NCBI GenBank assembly: GCA_022448365.1
Contig: JAKVCS010000003.1
Location: forward strand, 558,001-622,000
Direction of reading: 5' to 3'
Source: Saccharospirillaceae bacterium
GTDB lineage: Bacteria > Pseudomonadota > Gammaproteobacteria > Pseudomonadales > Oceanobacteraceae
Length of the DNA: 64,000 nt
Positions 7,942 through 16,153 of the stretch are shown one piece after another. Position 1 is the first letter of the stretch. Every line of letters begins with the position of its first letter. The notes under the pieces were generated by a model. The model was not told where the DNA came from, made no database searches, and saw nothing but the letters and a program-made list of their open reading frames with translations. The translations under genes were made by a program, and so were the position numbers.

Positions 7942-9861
7942 ATGAATACGGCTATGATAACGTTTAAAAAATCAATATTCACAAACCTGCTGATACTACC
8001 AGCATTGATCAGTTTATTATCAGGCTGTGGACAGAAAAGCAGTGCATCGGCAACCCTGGCGCAAAATCCAGCACAAACAACAGTGCAGTCGTTGACGACA
8101 CAACCGTTTCCGGGAACAGCGATTGATGCGACCTACCTCAATGGTCAGCTGATAACCATTGGTGAACAACTATCGATTAATGGGCAAACTTTTGATATTG
8201 AGAGCGAATTTCTTGATCAACGCGGCGACCTCATTGCTACACTCAATAGCGATAATCAGCTAGTAATCGTCCATCCAAAAAGCAACAAGATAGCGCTCTC
8301 CGATACTATTCCCTACCCCCTGGAAACCTTATGCTTGTATCAGGATCAGGGATTACAGGTTTTTTTGCTGGATGAACGTCACATGGCCCACCAGATGTTG
8401 GTCACTCTCGACGATAATGAAGTTAACCTCAGTAAAATCCGTGAATTCCCGATGCCACCTGCAACGAAATATTGTGTTGCTGACGATGCATCCCAACGAC
8501 TGTTTGTTTCTGAAGAAAACATCGGCGTCTGGTCTTACAATGCTCGCGCAGAGAGTGAAATCGCTCGTTCGCCGGTTGCATTGGTTGCGCCATTTGGACG
8601 TCTTGATAAAAATTCAGGGCCGTTAGCAATTAATAATCATCGTCTGTGGATTGGTGAAGGGGGTCATTCAAAATTGCACCGTCTGAGCCTGAACAATTTC
8701 TCCGATATGCACAGTTACCAGCTGGATGATGGAATCGCTATGGATACTTTGTCTGCGAGCCATTTCGAGCAATACCAACAACTATTTTTGCTAAACGATT
8801 ATTCCGGTGAGTTATTACGAGCAAGCTTGAAGCAAACAGCGGATGATTCACTCAAGGCGAATATCACAAACAACCGCATCATTAATATTACGCCAACAGC
8901 AGAAACCGACCCCGTCATAACCGATGGCGATGCTGCTGATGATCCAGCGATCTGGGTTCACCCTACTGTACCTGAAAAAAGTCGGATTTTAGGTACTAAT
9001 AAAAAATTTGGACTTCATATCTATGATATCCAGGGTAATACCTTACAGACCCTGACATCCGGTCGGATTAATAACATTGATGTGCGTCAGGGTTTTACCT
9101 ATCAACAATCTGCCGCCGATATTGCCAGTGCCAGCCAGCGCGATAATAACAGCATTGCCCTTTATCGGATCGACCCGAACACAGGCGTTACAACCATGGT
9201 CAGTGGTATACAGACAACTCTTGATGAGGTGTACGGTTTGTGCATGGGCCGTGGTGTGAATAACGAAATGTATGTATTTATAAATGACAAAGACGGTCGC
9301 TTTGAGCAATACCAGGTGATTGATTCGGATACTGGCTGGAGTGGCAAACTGGTGCGTGAGTTCTCACTAACAACTCAACCAGAGGGCTGCGTCAGCGATG
9401 ACAAACATCAGCGTCTATTCCTGGGAGAGGAAAATTACGGCATTTGGACGCTGGACTTGTCCGATAACAATTCAGAACCGCAGTTAATTCAGACACTCAA
9501 CGATGCTAAAGACACGAACCACCTGCATGCAGATATTGAAGGCATGGATATTTACCACGGTAAAGAGCAAAGTTATCTGGTTGTTTCCAGTCAGGGCAAC
9601 GACAGCTATGTATTGTTCGATACCCTTCCGCCGTTTGCTTATCAAGCGCACTTCCGTATCGGCATGAATACCGGCCTGTTACCAGCAATAGATGGCGCGT
9701 CCGAAACCGATGGTTTAACCGTCAGCTCGGCGTATATGGGGTCACAATATCCTGAAGGTCTATTAGTGGTGCAAGATGGCCGCAACCTGATGCCAGAAGA
9801 GTTCCAGAATTTTAAACTGGTTTCCTGGAAAGATATTCGCGAAGGGCTAATGCTGAAATAG
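7942..9861 (+). CDS. Lipoprotein beta-propeller 3-phytase, two-domain
   Basis: Predicted calcium-dependent phytase (PF02333) that removes phosphate from inositol hexakisphosphate outside the inner membrane. It has 639 residues. The N-terminus is a lipoprotein signal with lipobox LSGC; Cys29 is followed by Gly, so outer membrane anchoring is expected. The C-terminal half holds the recognised phytase domain: DAADDPAIWVHP (330-341), then GTNKKFGLHIYD and GRINNIDVRQGF. The N-terminal half (about 45-310) looks like a second, degenerate propeller, as in other dual-domain phytases. No Shine-Dalgarno is visible before either ATG (7942, 7954). It follows the TonB receptor and ends at a strong terminator. 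Phosphate regulation is likely from the Pho boxes upstream of the receptor. Confidence 0.9.
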   Translation: MNTAMITFKKSIFTNLLILPALISLLSGCGQKSSASATLAQNPAQTTVQSLTTQPFPGTAIDATYLNGQLITIGEQLSINGQTFDIESEFLDQRGDLIATLNSDNQLVIVHPKSNKIALSDTIPYPLETLCLYQDQGLQVFLLDERHMAHQMLVTLDDNEVNLSKIREFPMPPATKYCVADDASQRLFVSEENIGVWSYNARAESEIARSPVALVAPFGRLDKNSGPLAINNHRLWIGEGGHSKLHRLSLNNFSDMHSYQLDDGIAMDTLSASHFEQYQQLFLLNDYSGELLRASLKQTADDSLKANITNNRIINITPTAETDPVITDGDAADDPAIWVHPTVPEKSRILGTNKKFGLHIYDIQGNTLQTLTSGRINNIDVRQGFTYQQSAADIASASQRDNNSIALYRIDPNTGVTTMVSGIQTTLDEVYGLCMGRGVNNEMYVFINDKDGRFEQYQVIDSDTGWSGKLVREFSLTTQPEGCVSDDKHQRLFLGEENYGIWTLDLSDNNSEPQLIQTLNDAKDTNHLHADIEGMDIYHGKEQSYLVVSSQGNDSYVLFDTLPPFAYQAHFRIGMNTGLLPAIDGASETDGLTVSSAYMGSQYPEGLLVVQDGRNLMPEEFQNFKLVSWKDIREGLMLK

Positions 9862-9905
9862 TCACGATACAGGTTATCAATCATTAAGCCTCTGAAGAAG
9901 TTCAT

Positions 9906-9960
9906 AAAAAGCCGCCGTCAGATTTTAAACGGCCCCACAACAATCTGACGGCGGCTTTTT
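9906..9960. terminator. Bidirectional intrinsic terminator, 19-bp perfect stem
   Basis: The arms 9906-9924 and 9942-9960 are perfectly complementary over 19 bp (core GCCGCCGTC / GACGGCGGC) with a 17-base loop and A5/T5 ends, so it can work in both directions. It separates the phytase from the convergent metallopeptidase gene. Confidence 0.92.
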
Positions 9961-9966
9961 CCGAAT

Positions 9967-10458
9967 TTATCGTGCAGCGGCATCCTGCCAGGTCAGCCAT
10001 ACCCGTAAATCAAACTCGAGCTGATGATAATCAGGCTCCATATGACAACAGAGATGATAAAACGCTTTGTTATGATCCATCTCTTTCAGATGAGCCAGCT
10101 CATGTACCACAATCATCCGTAAAAAGGCTTCAGGAGCATCACGGAAGCGGTTGTCGATATGAATTTCTTTTTTCGCTACCAGTTTACCGCCGTGGAGCCG
10201 AGAAATCCGCTTATGCAACCCAAGTGCATTATAGGCTGGCGCCTTATCGCTGTACTCCACCTTACTCAGCGGCGAGGACTTACGTAAATAGCGGTTTTTC
10301 AGCTCTATCGTATAATCGTACAACGCTTTATTACTGCGGATATTGTGAATACCAGGGTAGCGTTTTTTGAGTACCTCCCCCAGCTGGCCATTATCCAGCA
10401 GCTGTTGCACCTGATCAGTCAGGTGTGATGGGTAATGCTTTATGTATTCAGAAACCAA
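9967..10458 (-). CDS. YgjP-like metallopeptidase (WLM/DUF45 family)
   Basis: A 163-residue zincin-type protein with HELAH (119-123), followed by the downstream pattern KAFYHLCCHMEPDY typical of the YgjP/WLM family. E. coli YgjP is of similar length. The probable start is TTG (10456-10458), since no in-frame ATG exists at that end; a GGTGA lies upstream. It begins 18 bases after the stop of the S24 repressor on the same strand, so the two probably form an operon. Cellular substrate unknown. Confidence 0.8.
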   Translation of the reverse strand: MVSEYIKHYPSHLTDQVQQLLDNGQLGEVLKKRYPGIHNIRSNKALYDYTIELKNRYLRKSSPLSKVEYSDKAPAYNALGLHKRISRLHGGKLVAKKEIHIDNRFRDAPEAFLRMIVVHELAHLKEMDHNKAFYHLCCHMEPDYHQLEFDLRVWLTWQDAAAR

Positions 10459-10476
10459 ACCAGATCACCACGCGAA

Positions 10477-11130
10477 TTAAACAGTGCGGGCTGACCAAAC
10501 GATACGACCAACAACCGGGTTATCTTCCAGCGCGGTTAAATCCAGCTGCCAGCTGTCATAATCACGATTATCGCTGTTTACCTGAAGCTGTTTGCCTGTT
10601 TGCTGCAGCCGTTTGGTAACCAGTCCTCGCTCACTATTCAGCAAATACACTGCGTTGTTACGTACTGTACGTTGAGTCATATCCACCAACACCTGATCGC
10701 CATCAAACAGCGTCGGTTCCATGCTGTCACCGTCAACGGTAACAAACACCAACTGCTCACCACTGATACCCAGCTGCCGCGATAAAAACGATTTATTAAA
10801 GGTGAAATAATCTTCCACCGCTTCACTGTCGGTTAATGCACCGGCACCAGCACTGGCTTTTACATCAAACATTGGCGCCACTACCTGATCTCCTGGGTTT
10901 AGCACGCCAGCGGGATTGGCAGATTCATTCTGTTCGCCGGTCAACAGCCAGGTAATATCAACCCGGAATTCTTCGAACAGCTGCTGTAAATAGGCCATCG
11001 ACGGTCGTCCTGAACCACGACAGATTTTATAAATATGGGACGCCGATTTTCCCGTCATCTCAGCAAATTGCTTCTTATTACCTGCCGCTAATTGATCAAT
11101 CACGGTTTGAAAACGATACGCCAGGGACAT
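10477..11130 (-). CDS. XRE-HTH / S24 peptidase repressor (phage-repressor or LexA-like)
   Basis: A 217-residue self-cleaving-type repressor. An HTH of the XRE kind lies in about residues 1-60 (KKQFAEMTGKSASHIYKICRG). The S24 peptidase domain has nucleophile Ser136 in GDSMEP and general base Lys173; the Ala94-Gly95 bond is a candidate cleavage site. The start is ATG 11130 with GGAG 6 bases upstream; an in-frame TTG at 11148 has no such site. No phage genes are nearby. It is followed by the YgjP-like peptidase. An inverted repeat around a -10 at 11182-11201 may be its own operator. Responses to DNA damage are typical of the family, but no target is visible. Confidence 0.88.
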   Translation of the reverse strand: MSLAYRFQTVIDQLAAGNKKQFAEMTGKSASHIYKICRGSGRPSMAYLQQLFEEFRVDITWLLTGEQNESANPAGVLNPGDQVVAPMFDVKASAGAGALTDSEAVEDYFTFNKSFLSRQLGISGEQLVFVTVDGDSMEPTLFDGDQVLVDMTQRTVRNNAVYLLNSERGLVTKRLQQTGKQLQVNSDNRDYDSWQLDLTALEDNPVVGRIVWSARTV

Positions 11131-11181
11131 AATTACTCCGGAACTCAAAAAACGGCTACTTCAGCTAACGGCAACCAAAAT

Positions 11182-11201
11182 GGCGGGCGATTATACCCGC
11201 C
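11182..11201 (-). promoter_or_regulatory. -10 TATAAT enclosed by a 6-bp inverted repeat, before the S24 repressor
   Basis: GGCGGG (11182-11187) and CCCGCC (11196-11201) flank an 8-base spacer that on the minus strand contains TATAAT (11190-11195). It lies about 52-71 bases upstream of the repressor ATG. No good -35 is seen at 17 bases. A repressor operator over its own -10 is a natural reading. Confidence 0.5.
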
Positions 11202-11248
11202 GGAAATCGCATGTGGTAGCCAAAAACTCAGACTGCAATGAGGCCCGA

Positions 11249-12508
11249 TTATTTACGGCGACGGCGGTTGCCACTGACTTTCCCATGCGCCCGTTGCTTA
11301 GCACGACGTTTCTGAGCACTGCGGCTGTTTTTATTATTTTCCGGAATATCGCGCGTCAGGTCTGGCTCATAACCTTCCAGCCATTGTTGTGGTAAGCGTG
11401 CATCAAGGATTACCTCAATTTCTTCCAGCAAATACTCTTCTCCCAGACTCATCAGCGTAATCGCGAGGCCATCATGCCCAGCCCGTCCGGTTCGGCCGAT
11501 TCTGTGAATGTAGTCTTCGGCGATATAAGGCAAATCAAAATTAATGACCGTATTGAGCTGTGGAATATCGATACCTCGTGCAGCGACATCGGTAGCAACC
11601 AGCACCCGGGTTACTCCTTCTTTAAACGCCTCCAATACCCGTTCACGCGCCCCCTGGGATTTATCACCGTGAATCGCCTTAGTAGCCAGGCCGTCTTTGC
11701 ACATTTCGACAGCCAGCTGATCAGCACCCTGTTTGGTTTTGACAAAAATCAGAACCTGGTGCCAGTTCTTACTGCCGATCAGGTGCGACACCAGCTCACG
11801 CTTACGTTCAGTATCCACCACATACACTTTTTGTTCGACAGTAACCGCAGCGGTGTTGCGTGCATCCACCTCAATCAATACCGGATCGGTCAATAATTGT
11901 TTACTCAGTTTGAATATTTCATCGCCAAAGGTTGCAGAAAAAAACAACGTCTGACGCTTACTGGGTAGTCGTTTCAGAATCTGCTGAATTTCGTCGATAA
12001 AACCCATGTCGAGCATCCGGTCAGCTTCATCAAACACCAGAGTCTGTAGCTGCGTTAAGTCCACTGCACGCTTAAACACCAGATCCAGCAATCTTCCGGG
12101 CGTAGCCACCAATACCTCACAGCCGTTTGCCAATGCTTCTAACTGAGGATTCAGGCTCACCCCACCGTATGCCAGTTCGATTCTGACAGATGTAAATTGA
12201 GCGTACTGGCAAAAACTTTTATGAACTTGCTGGGCCAGCTCACGTGTGGGCGTTAAAACCAGAACCTGCACCGCATTATTTTCAGCCAGCGCCTCCTTCT
12301 CTTTGGTGTGACTTGTCAATATGCGATTGAGCAATGGCAAAGCAAAGGCAGCGGTCTTACCAGTACCGGTTTGCGCACCTGCCATCACGTCAGCACCATT
12401 GGTAACCTCAGGAATTGCTTGTTGTTGAATAGGCGTTGGCTGCTGATATCCCAATTGCTTTAGCGCCTGCTGTAAATCCGGGTGCAATTGAGAAAAGGTG
12501 AAACTCAT
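11249..12508 (-). CDS. rhlE: DEAD-box ATP-dependent RNA helicase, RhlE type
   Basis: RNA helicase of 419 residues. Two RecA-like domains are complete: Q-motif near residues 22-30, Walker A AQTGTGKT (45-52), then PTRELA, TPGR, DEAD, SAT and HRIGRTGR. The tail after about residue 385 is short and very basic (rich in Arg and Lys), as in RhlE proteins, which act in ribosome assembly and RNA decay. The start follows AGCGGA. It stands alone on the minus strand. The call of RhlE over SrmB rests on overall look and the short basic tail. Confidence 0.85.
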   Translation of the reverse strand: MSFTFSQLHPDLQQALKQLGYQQPTPIQQQAIPEVTNGADVMAGAQTGTGKTAAFALPLLNRILTSHTKEKEALAENNAVQVLVLTPTRELAQQVHKSFCQYAQFTSVRIELAYGGVSLNPQLEALANGCEVLVATPGRLLDLVFKRAVDLTQLQTLVFDEADRMLDMGFIDEIQQILKRLPSKRQTLFFSATFGDEIFKLSKQLLTDPVLIEVDARNTAAVTVEQKVYVVDTERKRELVSHLIGSKNWHQVLIFVKTKQGADQLAVEMCKDGLATKAIHGDKSQGARERVLEAFKEGVTRVLVATDVAARGIDIPQLNTVINFDLPYIAEDYIHRIGRTGRAGHDGLAITLMSLGEEYLLEEIEVILDARLPQQWLEGYEPDLTRDIPENNKNSRSAQKRRAKQRAHGKVSGNRRRRK

Positions 12509-12751
12509 AATTAATCCGCTGATCGCTTAACAATAAACCGATTAGGTCACTCGGTTGCTGAAAGCGCGAGAGTAGCATATTTATAAGCTGTACTGTTCTT
12601 CGTCAGTCTTTGATTTGTAGTACGTATCCGGCCCATACATGTCTGTGTCTCCCAGGTTCGGATGCTTAGTGCGGCGCAGCAACACTCAAAGGAGAATGGG
12701 ATTAAACCGATTTATGCAGGGGATTTGAGAATGCCATCATTTTATGAATAA

Positions 12752-12770
12752 GGGCAGGAAGAACCTGCCC
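12752..12770 (-). terminator. Hairpin after the glutathione peroxidase gene
   Basis: GGGCAGG (12752-12758) and CCTGCCC (12764-12770) form a 7-bp stem with a 5-base loop. On the minus strand it is followed by a T-rich but interrupted TTATTC. It is a plausible weak terminator 18 bases past the stop codon. Confidence 0.6.
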
Positions 12771-12787
12771 CGAAACCAGCCGACTGG

Positions 12788-13375
12788 CTAATTCAACAGC
12801 GCTTCAATATCGCCTTCATCGGGCATAAAGAAGCTTGAGTTTGAGCTGACGATCTTTCCATCCGCCCCCACCAGATACTTGTAGAAATTCCAGCGCGGTG
12901 CCACATCCTGGCGGGCCACTTCCAAGAACATAGGGTGCGCGCCATCGCCCTTCACCGGCACTGTTGACAGCATCGTAAAACTTACACCAAAGTTCTTAAA
13001 ACAGATTTCTGCTGCTTTACCCTCGTCTTTATCTTCCTGATCGAAAGAATCAGAGGATACGCCCAAGACAACCAAACCCTGGTCTTTGTATTTCTTGTGC
13101 AGCGCTTCAAGATCGCCAAACTGATCGGTAAAACCGCAATGGCTGGCCGTATTTACCAACAGAACCGGCTTGCCTGCCGTCACTTCGCACACATCCAGAA
13201 TTTTGGAACTGTGCAGCTTCTTCATTTTATGGTTAAAGATGGCTGGGCAATCCTTACTGGCGTCTGTTGCAACCGGCGTTGCATCGGCTCCAGACTCTGA
13301 TTGACCAGCCATCGTGGCCAGCGGCATGAACGCTATCGAAAGACCCAGCGCAAGCTTTCTGAATATTGGCTTCAT
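12788..13375 (-). CDS. Exported glutathione peroxidase-like protein
   Basis: Thiol peroxidase of the GPx fold, 195 residues, with a signal peptide ending near TMA (about residue 23), so periplasmic. The peroxidatic site is Cys80 in NTASHCGF. The Trp-Asn pair is W162-N163 in RWNFYKYLVG. The Gln loop is shortened: FDQED (111-115) stands where the family usually has FGxQEPG, so Gln113 probably fills the role. A long N-terminal spacer (about 24-45) separates the signal from the fold. Start ATG 13375 is preferred over the upstream frame because it begins the signal peptide. Cys-type enzymes of this family generally use thioredoxin-like donors; the donor here is unknown. Confidence 0.85.
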   Translation of the reverse strand: MKPIFRKLALGLSIAFMPLATMAGQSESGADATPVATDASKDCPAIFNHKMKKLHSSKILDVCEVTAGKPVLLVNTASHCGFTDQFGDLEALHKKYKDQGLVVLGVSSDSFDQEDKDEGKAAEICFKNFGVSFTMLSTVPVKGDGAHPMFLEVARQDVAPRWNFYKYLVGADGKIVSSNSSFFMPDEGDIEALLN

Positions 13376-13457
13376 AGTTTGTTCCCACTCTGCATAACAA
13401 TCTGGTTTATACAAGAGTTATACAAAGTTCAGAGGGGCTTGTCACTGGTCAAATGTG

Positions 13458-13850
13458 TCAGATTGATGCCAGTGCTTGGCGTAACCCTTCGTCCAGTTCG
13501 TGCGGATCCACCAATAAGGCTTCTTCTTTCAAATTTGGGAATACCACCAGCAAGGTTTCATCCTGCTCTAACCCCGGCGTCCAGCGTTCCAGCCAGACAT
13601 CCAGCTCCACCGCTTTGGGCTGGCAATCATTCCACTCGCCGTTACACCATTCTTTGGCATAATCCGGGTGCGGCCATACCGGCAGGCAGTTCTCTCCCTC
13701 TTCCGAACTGATGGTCACCCAACCCTCGTCATTCGCCAGACTCCAGATTTCACCGAATTGTGCGGCTTTCTTAAGGAACAGCTCATAACGCTTGTTGTTG
13801 GATAATTTCAGGGTAGCCTGATGATCTTTCTGGCTCAGGGAATAACTCAT
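13458..13850 (-). CDS. DUF2750 family protein
   Basis: A soluble acidic protein of 130 residues that I recognise as DUF2750 (PF11042), a family of unknown function. Trp-rich motifs in the central third (EGWVTISS, then CLPVWPHPDYAKEWC) are typical. It has no signal peptide or membrane helix. A strong hairpin with a T-run lies just upstream on the same strand (13874-13914), which would either stop incoming transcription or attenuate this gene. Confidence 0.75.
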   Translation of the reverse strand: MSYSLSQKDHQATLKLSNNKRYELFLKKAAQFGEIWSLANDEGWVTISSEEGENCLPVWPHPDYAKEWCNGEWNDCQPKAVELDVWLERWTPGLEQDETLLVVFPNLKEEALLVDPHELDEGLRQALASI

Positions 13851-13873
13851 AAAGGGGATACTTTCACAGCTAT

Positions 13874-13914
13874 AAAAACGCCCTGCATAATACGCCTATT
13901 CAGCATGCAGGGCG
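13874..13914 (-). terminator. Hairpin plus T5 just upstream of the DUF2750 gene (terminator or attenuator)
   Basis: CGCCCTGCAT (13879-13888) pairs perfectly with ATGCAGGGCG (13905-13914) over 10 bp with a 16-base loop. On the minus strand it is followed by TTTTT. The T-run ends about 24 bases before the DUF2750 ATG, leaving little room for a separate promoter. Confidence 0.75.
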
Positions 13915-14112
13915 ATGCGGATTTGTAACCAGTGACATATGCTGAGCCTTGGCCTATAACCAGCAACTCACCACGAGGCATCATTAATGAAAAACCTATA
14001 AAACTATTTTCCAGAGATTGCTTTTTATTACTGATTTCATAGCCATTGAGGTACCGCCTTTGTCGAACATAAGGTTCGTCCCCAAGAAAATATCGACTAT
14101 GATTTGTCGCTA

Positions 14113-14364
14113 TCAGAAAGACACCCAGACCAATGATTCAAGTAACCCAGATATTGCAAATACAGGGGGATGGAATTCATCGTTGTGCCGAATATGCAGC
14201 AGTTTTATAACAACTTGCTCTGCAAAATTAATTGGAAGGGCCACAAGATCACCGGAGATGCGTTTAGGCGCTGGATCAGATTCCTTATCATTGCCGAAAT
14301 CAATCTCACAACCAGACAGAAACAATAGTGCCAGGGTGATAGCAAGGTAGCGTAGCACTGCCAT
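14113..14364 (-). CDS. Small lipoprotein of unknown function
   Basis: An 83-residue protein with a clear lipoprotein signal: a hydrophobic stretch, then FLSGC with Cys19, followed by Glu-Ile-Asp. The ATG at 14364 has AAGGA about 6 bases upstream. The mature part is short, with an acidic segment (DFGNDKESDP) and a hydrophobic second half. I recognise no family. The coding potential is modest, but the signal plus ribosome site support a real gene. Confidence 0.6.
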   Translation of the reverse strand: MAVLRYLAITLALLFLSGCEIDFGNDKESDPAPKRISGDLVALPINFAEQVVIKLLHIRHNDEFHPPVFAISGLLESLVWVSF

Positions 14365-14471
14365 TGAAAGTCCTTTTCCTGCGGGCAAAAGAGAGTTTGA
14401 AGATTCAGAGTTATAACGTCAGAGGTGCGATTTTGACAGATCAATCAATTCCTCTGGGTTTGACCGCATGT

Positions 14472-14508
14472 AAAAAAGCCGCTGCCTTGTTAGCAAAGCA
14501 GCGGCTTT
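14472..14508 (-). terminator. Intrinsic terminator of the purine permease
   Basis: AAAGCCGCTGC (14475-14485) and GCAGCGGCTTT (14498-14508) form an 11-bp stem with a 12-base loop. On the minus strand it runs into TTTTTT. It follows the permease stop by 24 bases. Confidence 0.88.
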
Positions 14509-14532
14509 CTCATTGAGACCAGAAGCATTGAA

Positions 14533-15825
14533 TCAGCCGACGAAAATCACTTTCGCCAGCAATAGCGCGGCAATCACAATCACACTGGTATTCAGTTCGT
14601 GTGCTTTTCCACCCAGCAGTTTGGCTGCCGCATAAGTGATGAATCCGAGGGTTACACCATGTGCAATCGAAAACGTCAGTGGTGTTAACAGCAACACGAC
14701 GGCAACCGGAGCGGCTTCGGTCAGATCTTCCCATGCCACTTCTTTAAGCGTAAACATCATCAGAACCGACACATAAAAGATCGCGCCAGCCGTTGCGTAA
14801 GCCGGAATCATGCCAGCCAGAGGAGCGATGAAGATGCTCAACAGGAATAACAGGCCAACAGTGACAGCGGTTAAACCCGTGCGACCACCCGCAGCGACAC
14901 CGGCAACACTTTCAATGTAACTGGTCGTCGTCGATGTACCCAGCGCCGCACCCGCTACCGTTGCAGAACTGTCGGCCAGTAACGCACGACCTAAGCGTGG
15001 GACTTCACCTTTTGAGGTGTTAAGGCCAGCACGCTCACTCACCGCGATCAGAGTGCCGGAGGTGTCAAACAAATCGACAAATAAGAAGGCGAAAATAACA
15101 CTTAACATAGCAACATCTAACGCGGCTTTTACATCCATGGCCATGAACGTTGGTGCCAGTGATGGCGGAGCCGACACGACACCGGTGTATTCGACATTAC
15201 CGGTTACCAGAGCAACGGCCGTTACCAGCAAGATCGCCAGCATGACTGCGCCAGGAATATTGCGCTGAACAAATGCCACAATCAGGAAGAAGCCCGTCAA
15301 TGCCATGGCCGGACCAAATTCAGTGAGATCGCCAAGGCTTACGAGTGTAGCCGGATGGTCAACGATAATGCCAGCATTCTTCAGAGCAATCAGCGCCAGA
15401 AAAGCACCAATACCGGCAGCAATGGCTTTCTTCAATGTGGCCGGAATGGCATTGATAATCCACTCTCGTACTTTGAACAAGCTCAGTAATATGAAGATAA
15501 CACCGGAGAGAAATACAGCACCCAGTGCCGTTTCCCAGCTGTGCCCCATGCCCAATACAACGCCGTAGGTAAAGAAGGCGTTTAAACCCATTCCCGGCGC
15601 CAGTGCTACCGGCAGATTTGCCCAGAATCCCATGATAAAACAGCCGATTGCCGCAGCCACACAGCTGGCAACAAACACAGCACCATGGTCCATCCCAGCA
15701 TCTGCCAGCATCGCCGGGTTAACAAAGATGATATAAGCCATGGTCAGGTAGGTAGTAACACCGGCCAACATTTCAGTTTTTACCGATGTACCAAACCGGT
15801 TTAGCTGGAACAATTTTTCTAGCAT
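14533..15825 (-). CDS. NCS2 purine permease, AzgA/GhxP type
   Basis: Inner-membrane proton-coupled importer of adenine, guanine or hypoxanthine; 430 residues with about a dozen hydrophobic helices. Family marks include TTYLTMAYIIFVNP in the first helix, APGMGLNAFF (NCS2 motif), FLFVDLFDTSGTL and GTSTTTSYIES. The ATG at 15825 has AAGGTGC upstream; the frame runs 16 codons further without such a site. It diverges from apt, so uptake and salvage of purine bases sit back to back. The exact base specificity cannot be told. Confidence 0.88.
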   Translation of the reverse strand: MLEKLFQLNRFGTSVKTEMLAGVTTYLTMAYIIFVNPAMLADAGMDHGAVFVASCVAAAIGCFIMGFWANLPVALAPGMGLNAFFTYGVVLGMGHSWETALGAVFLSGVIFILLSLFKVREWIINAIPATLKKAIAAGIGAFLALIALKNAGIIVDHPATLVSLGDLTEFGPAMALTGFFLIVAFVQRNIPGAVMLAILLVTAVALVTGNVEYTGVVSAPPSLAPTFMAMDVKAALDVAMLSVIFAFLFVDLFDTSGTLIAVSERAGLNTSKGEVPRLGRALLADSSATVAGAALGTSTTTSYIESVAGVAAGGRTGLTAVTVGLLFLLSIFIAPLAGMIPAYATAGAIFYVSVLMMFTLKEVAWEDLTEAAPVAVVLLLTPLTFSIAHGVTLGFITYAAAKLLGGKAHELNTSVIVIAALLLAKVIFVG

Positions 15826-16153
15826 TTTGCAGCACCTTTGTGTTCGAGGCTGAACCAGCCACCGAGAGGTCAAAATTTAATGAGACGGCGATTATACCGG
15901 TCAGACAGCATTCGCCAAGATTTACCGCTCAAATACCTGACCAACATGACAAATTTTCAAGTTGATCGGCGAATGGCCGATTACGAAGAACCACAGCGGG
16001 CCAAATAGCAATTGTTAAAAAGACCACCGGACTTCACATAACAGCGCTGCCCTGTCTAAGCGCGTCACAGTTCGTTAAAATGCGCGATTTCGTTCGACCG
16101 ACAAGACAACTCTCGATCTGCTCACACCCAGCAGATTTGCTACCGGAGCCAAT
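15826..16153. other. Divergent promoter region between purine permease and apt
   Basis: 328 bases without a gene. A promoter for the permease is visible and listed separately. On the apt side only a loose TAAAAT-type -10 near 16075 is seen. I see no purine riboswitch fold and no clear PurR palindrome. Confidence 0.5.
15891..15918 (-). promoter_or_regulatory. Sigma-70 promoter of the purine permease
   Basis: On the minus strand a perfect -10 TATAAT (15891-15896) is preceded after 16 bases by TTGGCG (15913-15918), 4 of 6 to the -35 consensus. It would give a leader of about 60 bases. Confidence 0.6.

Noticed and set aside
12788-13375. Loss of the catalytic Gln in the glutathione peroxidase
   Set aside because: The loop is shorter than usual, but Gln113 in FDQED can align with the FGxQEP Gln after a one-residue gap.
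15826-16153. Purine riboswitch between the permease and apt
   Set aside because: No three-way junction or conserved loop pairing could be found by eye, and the region is explained by two divergent promoters.
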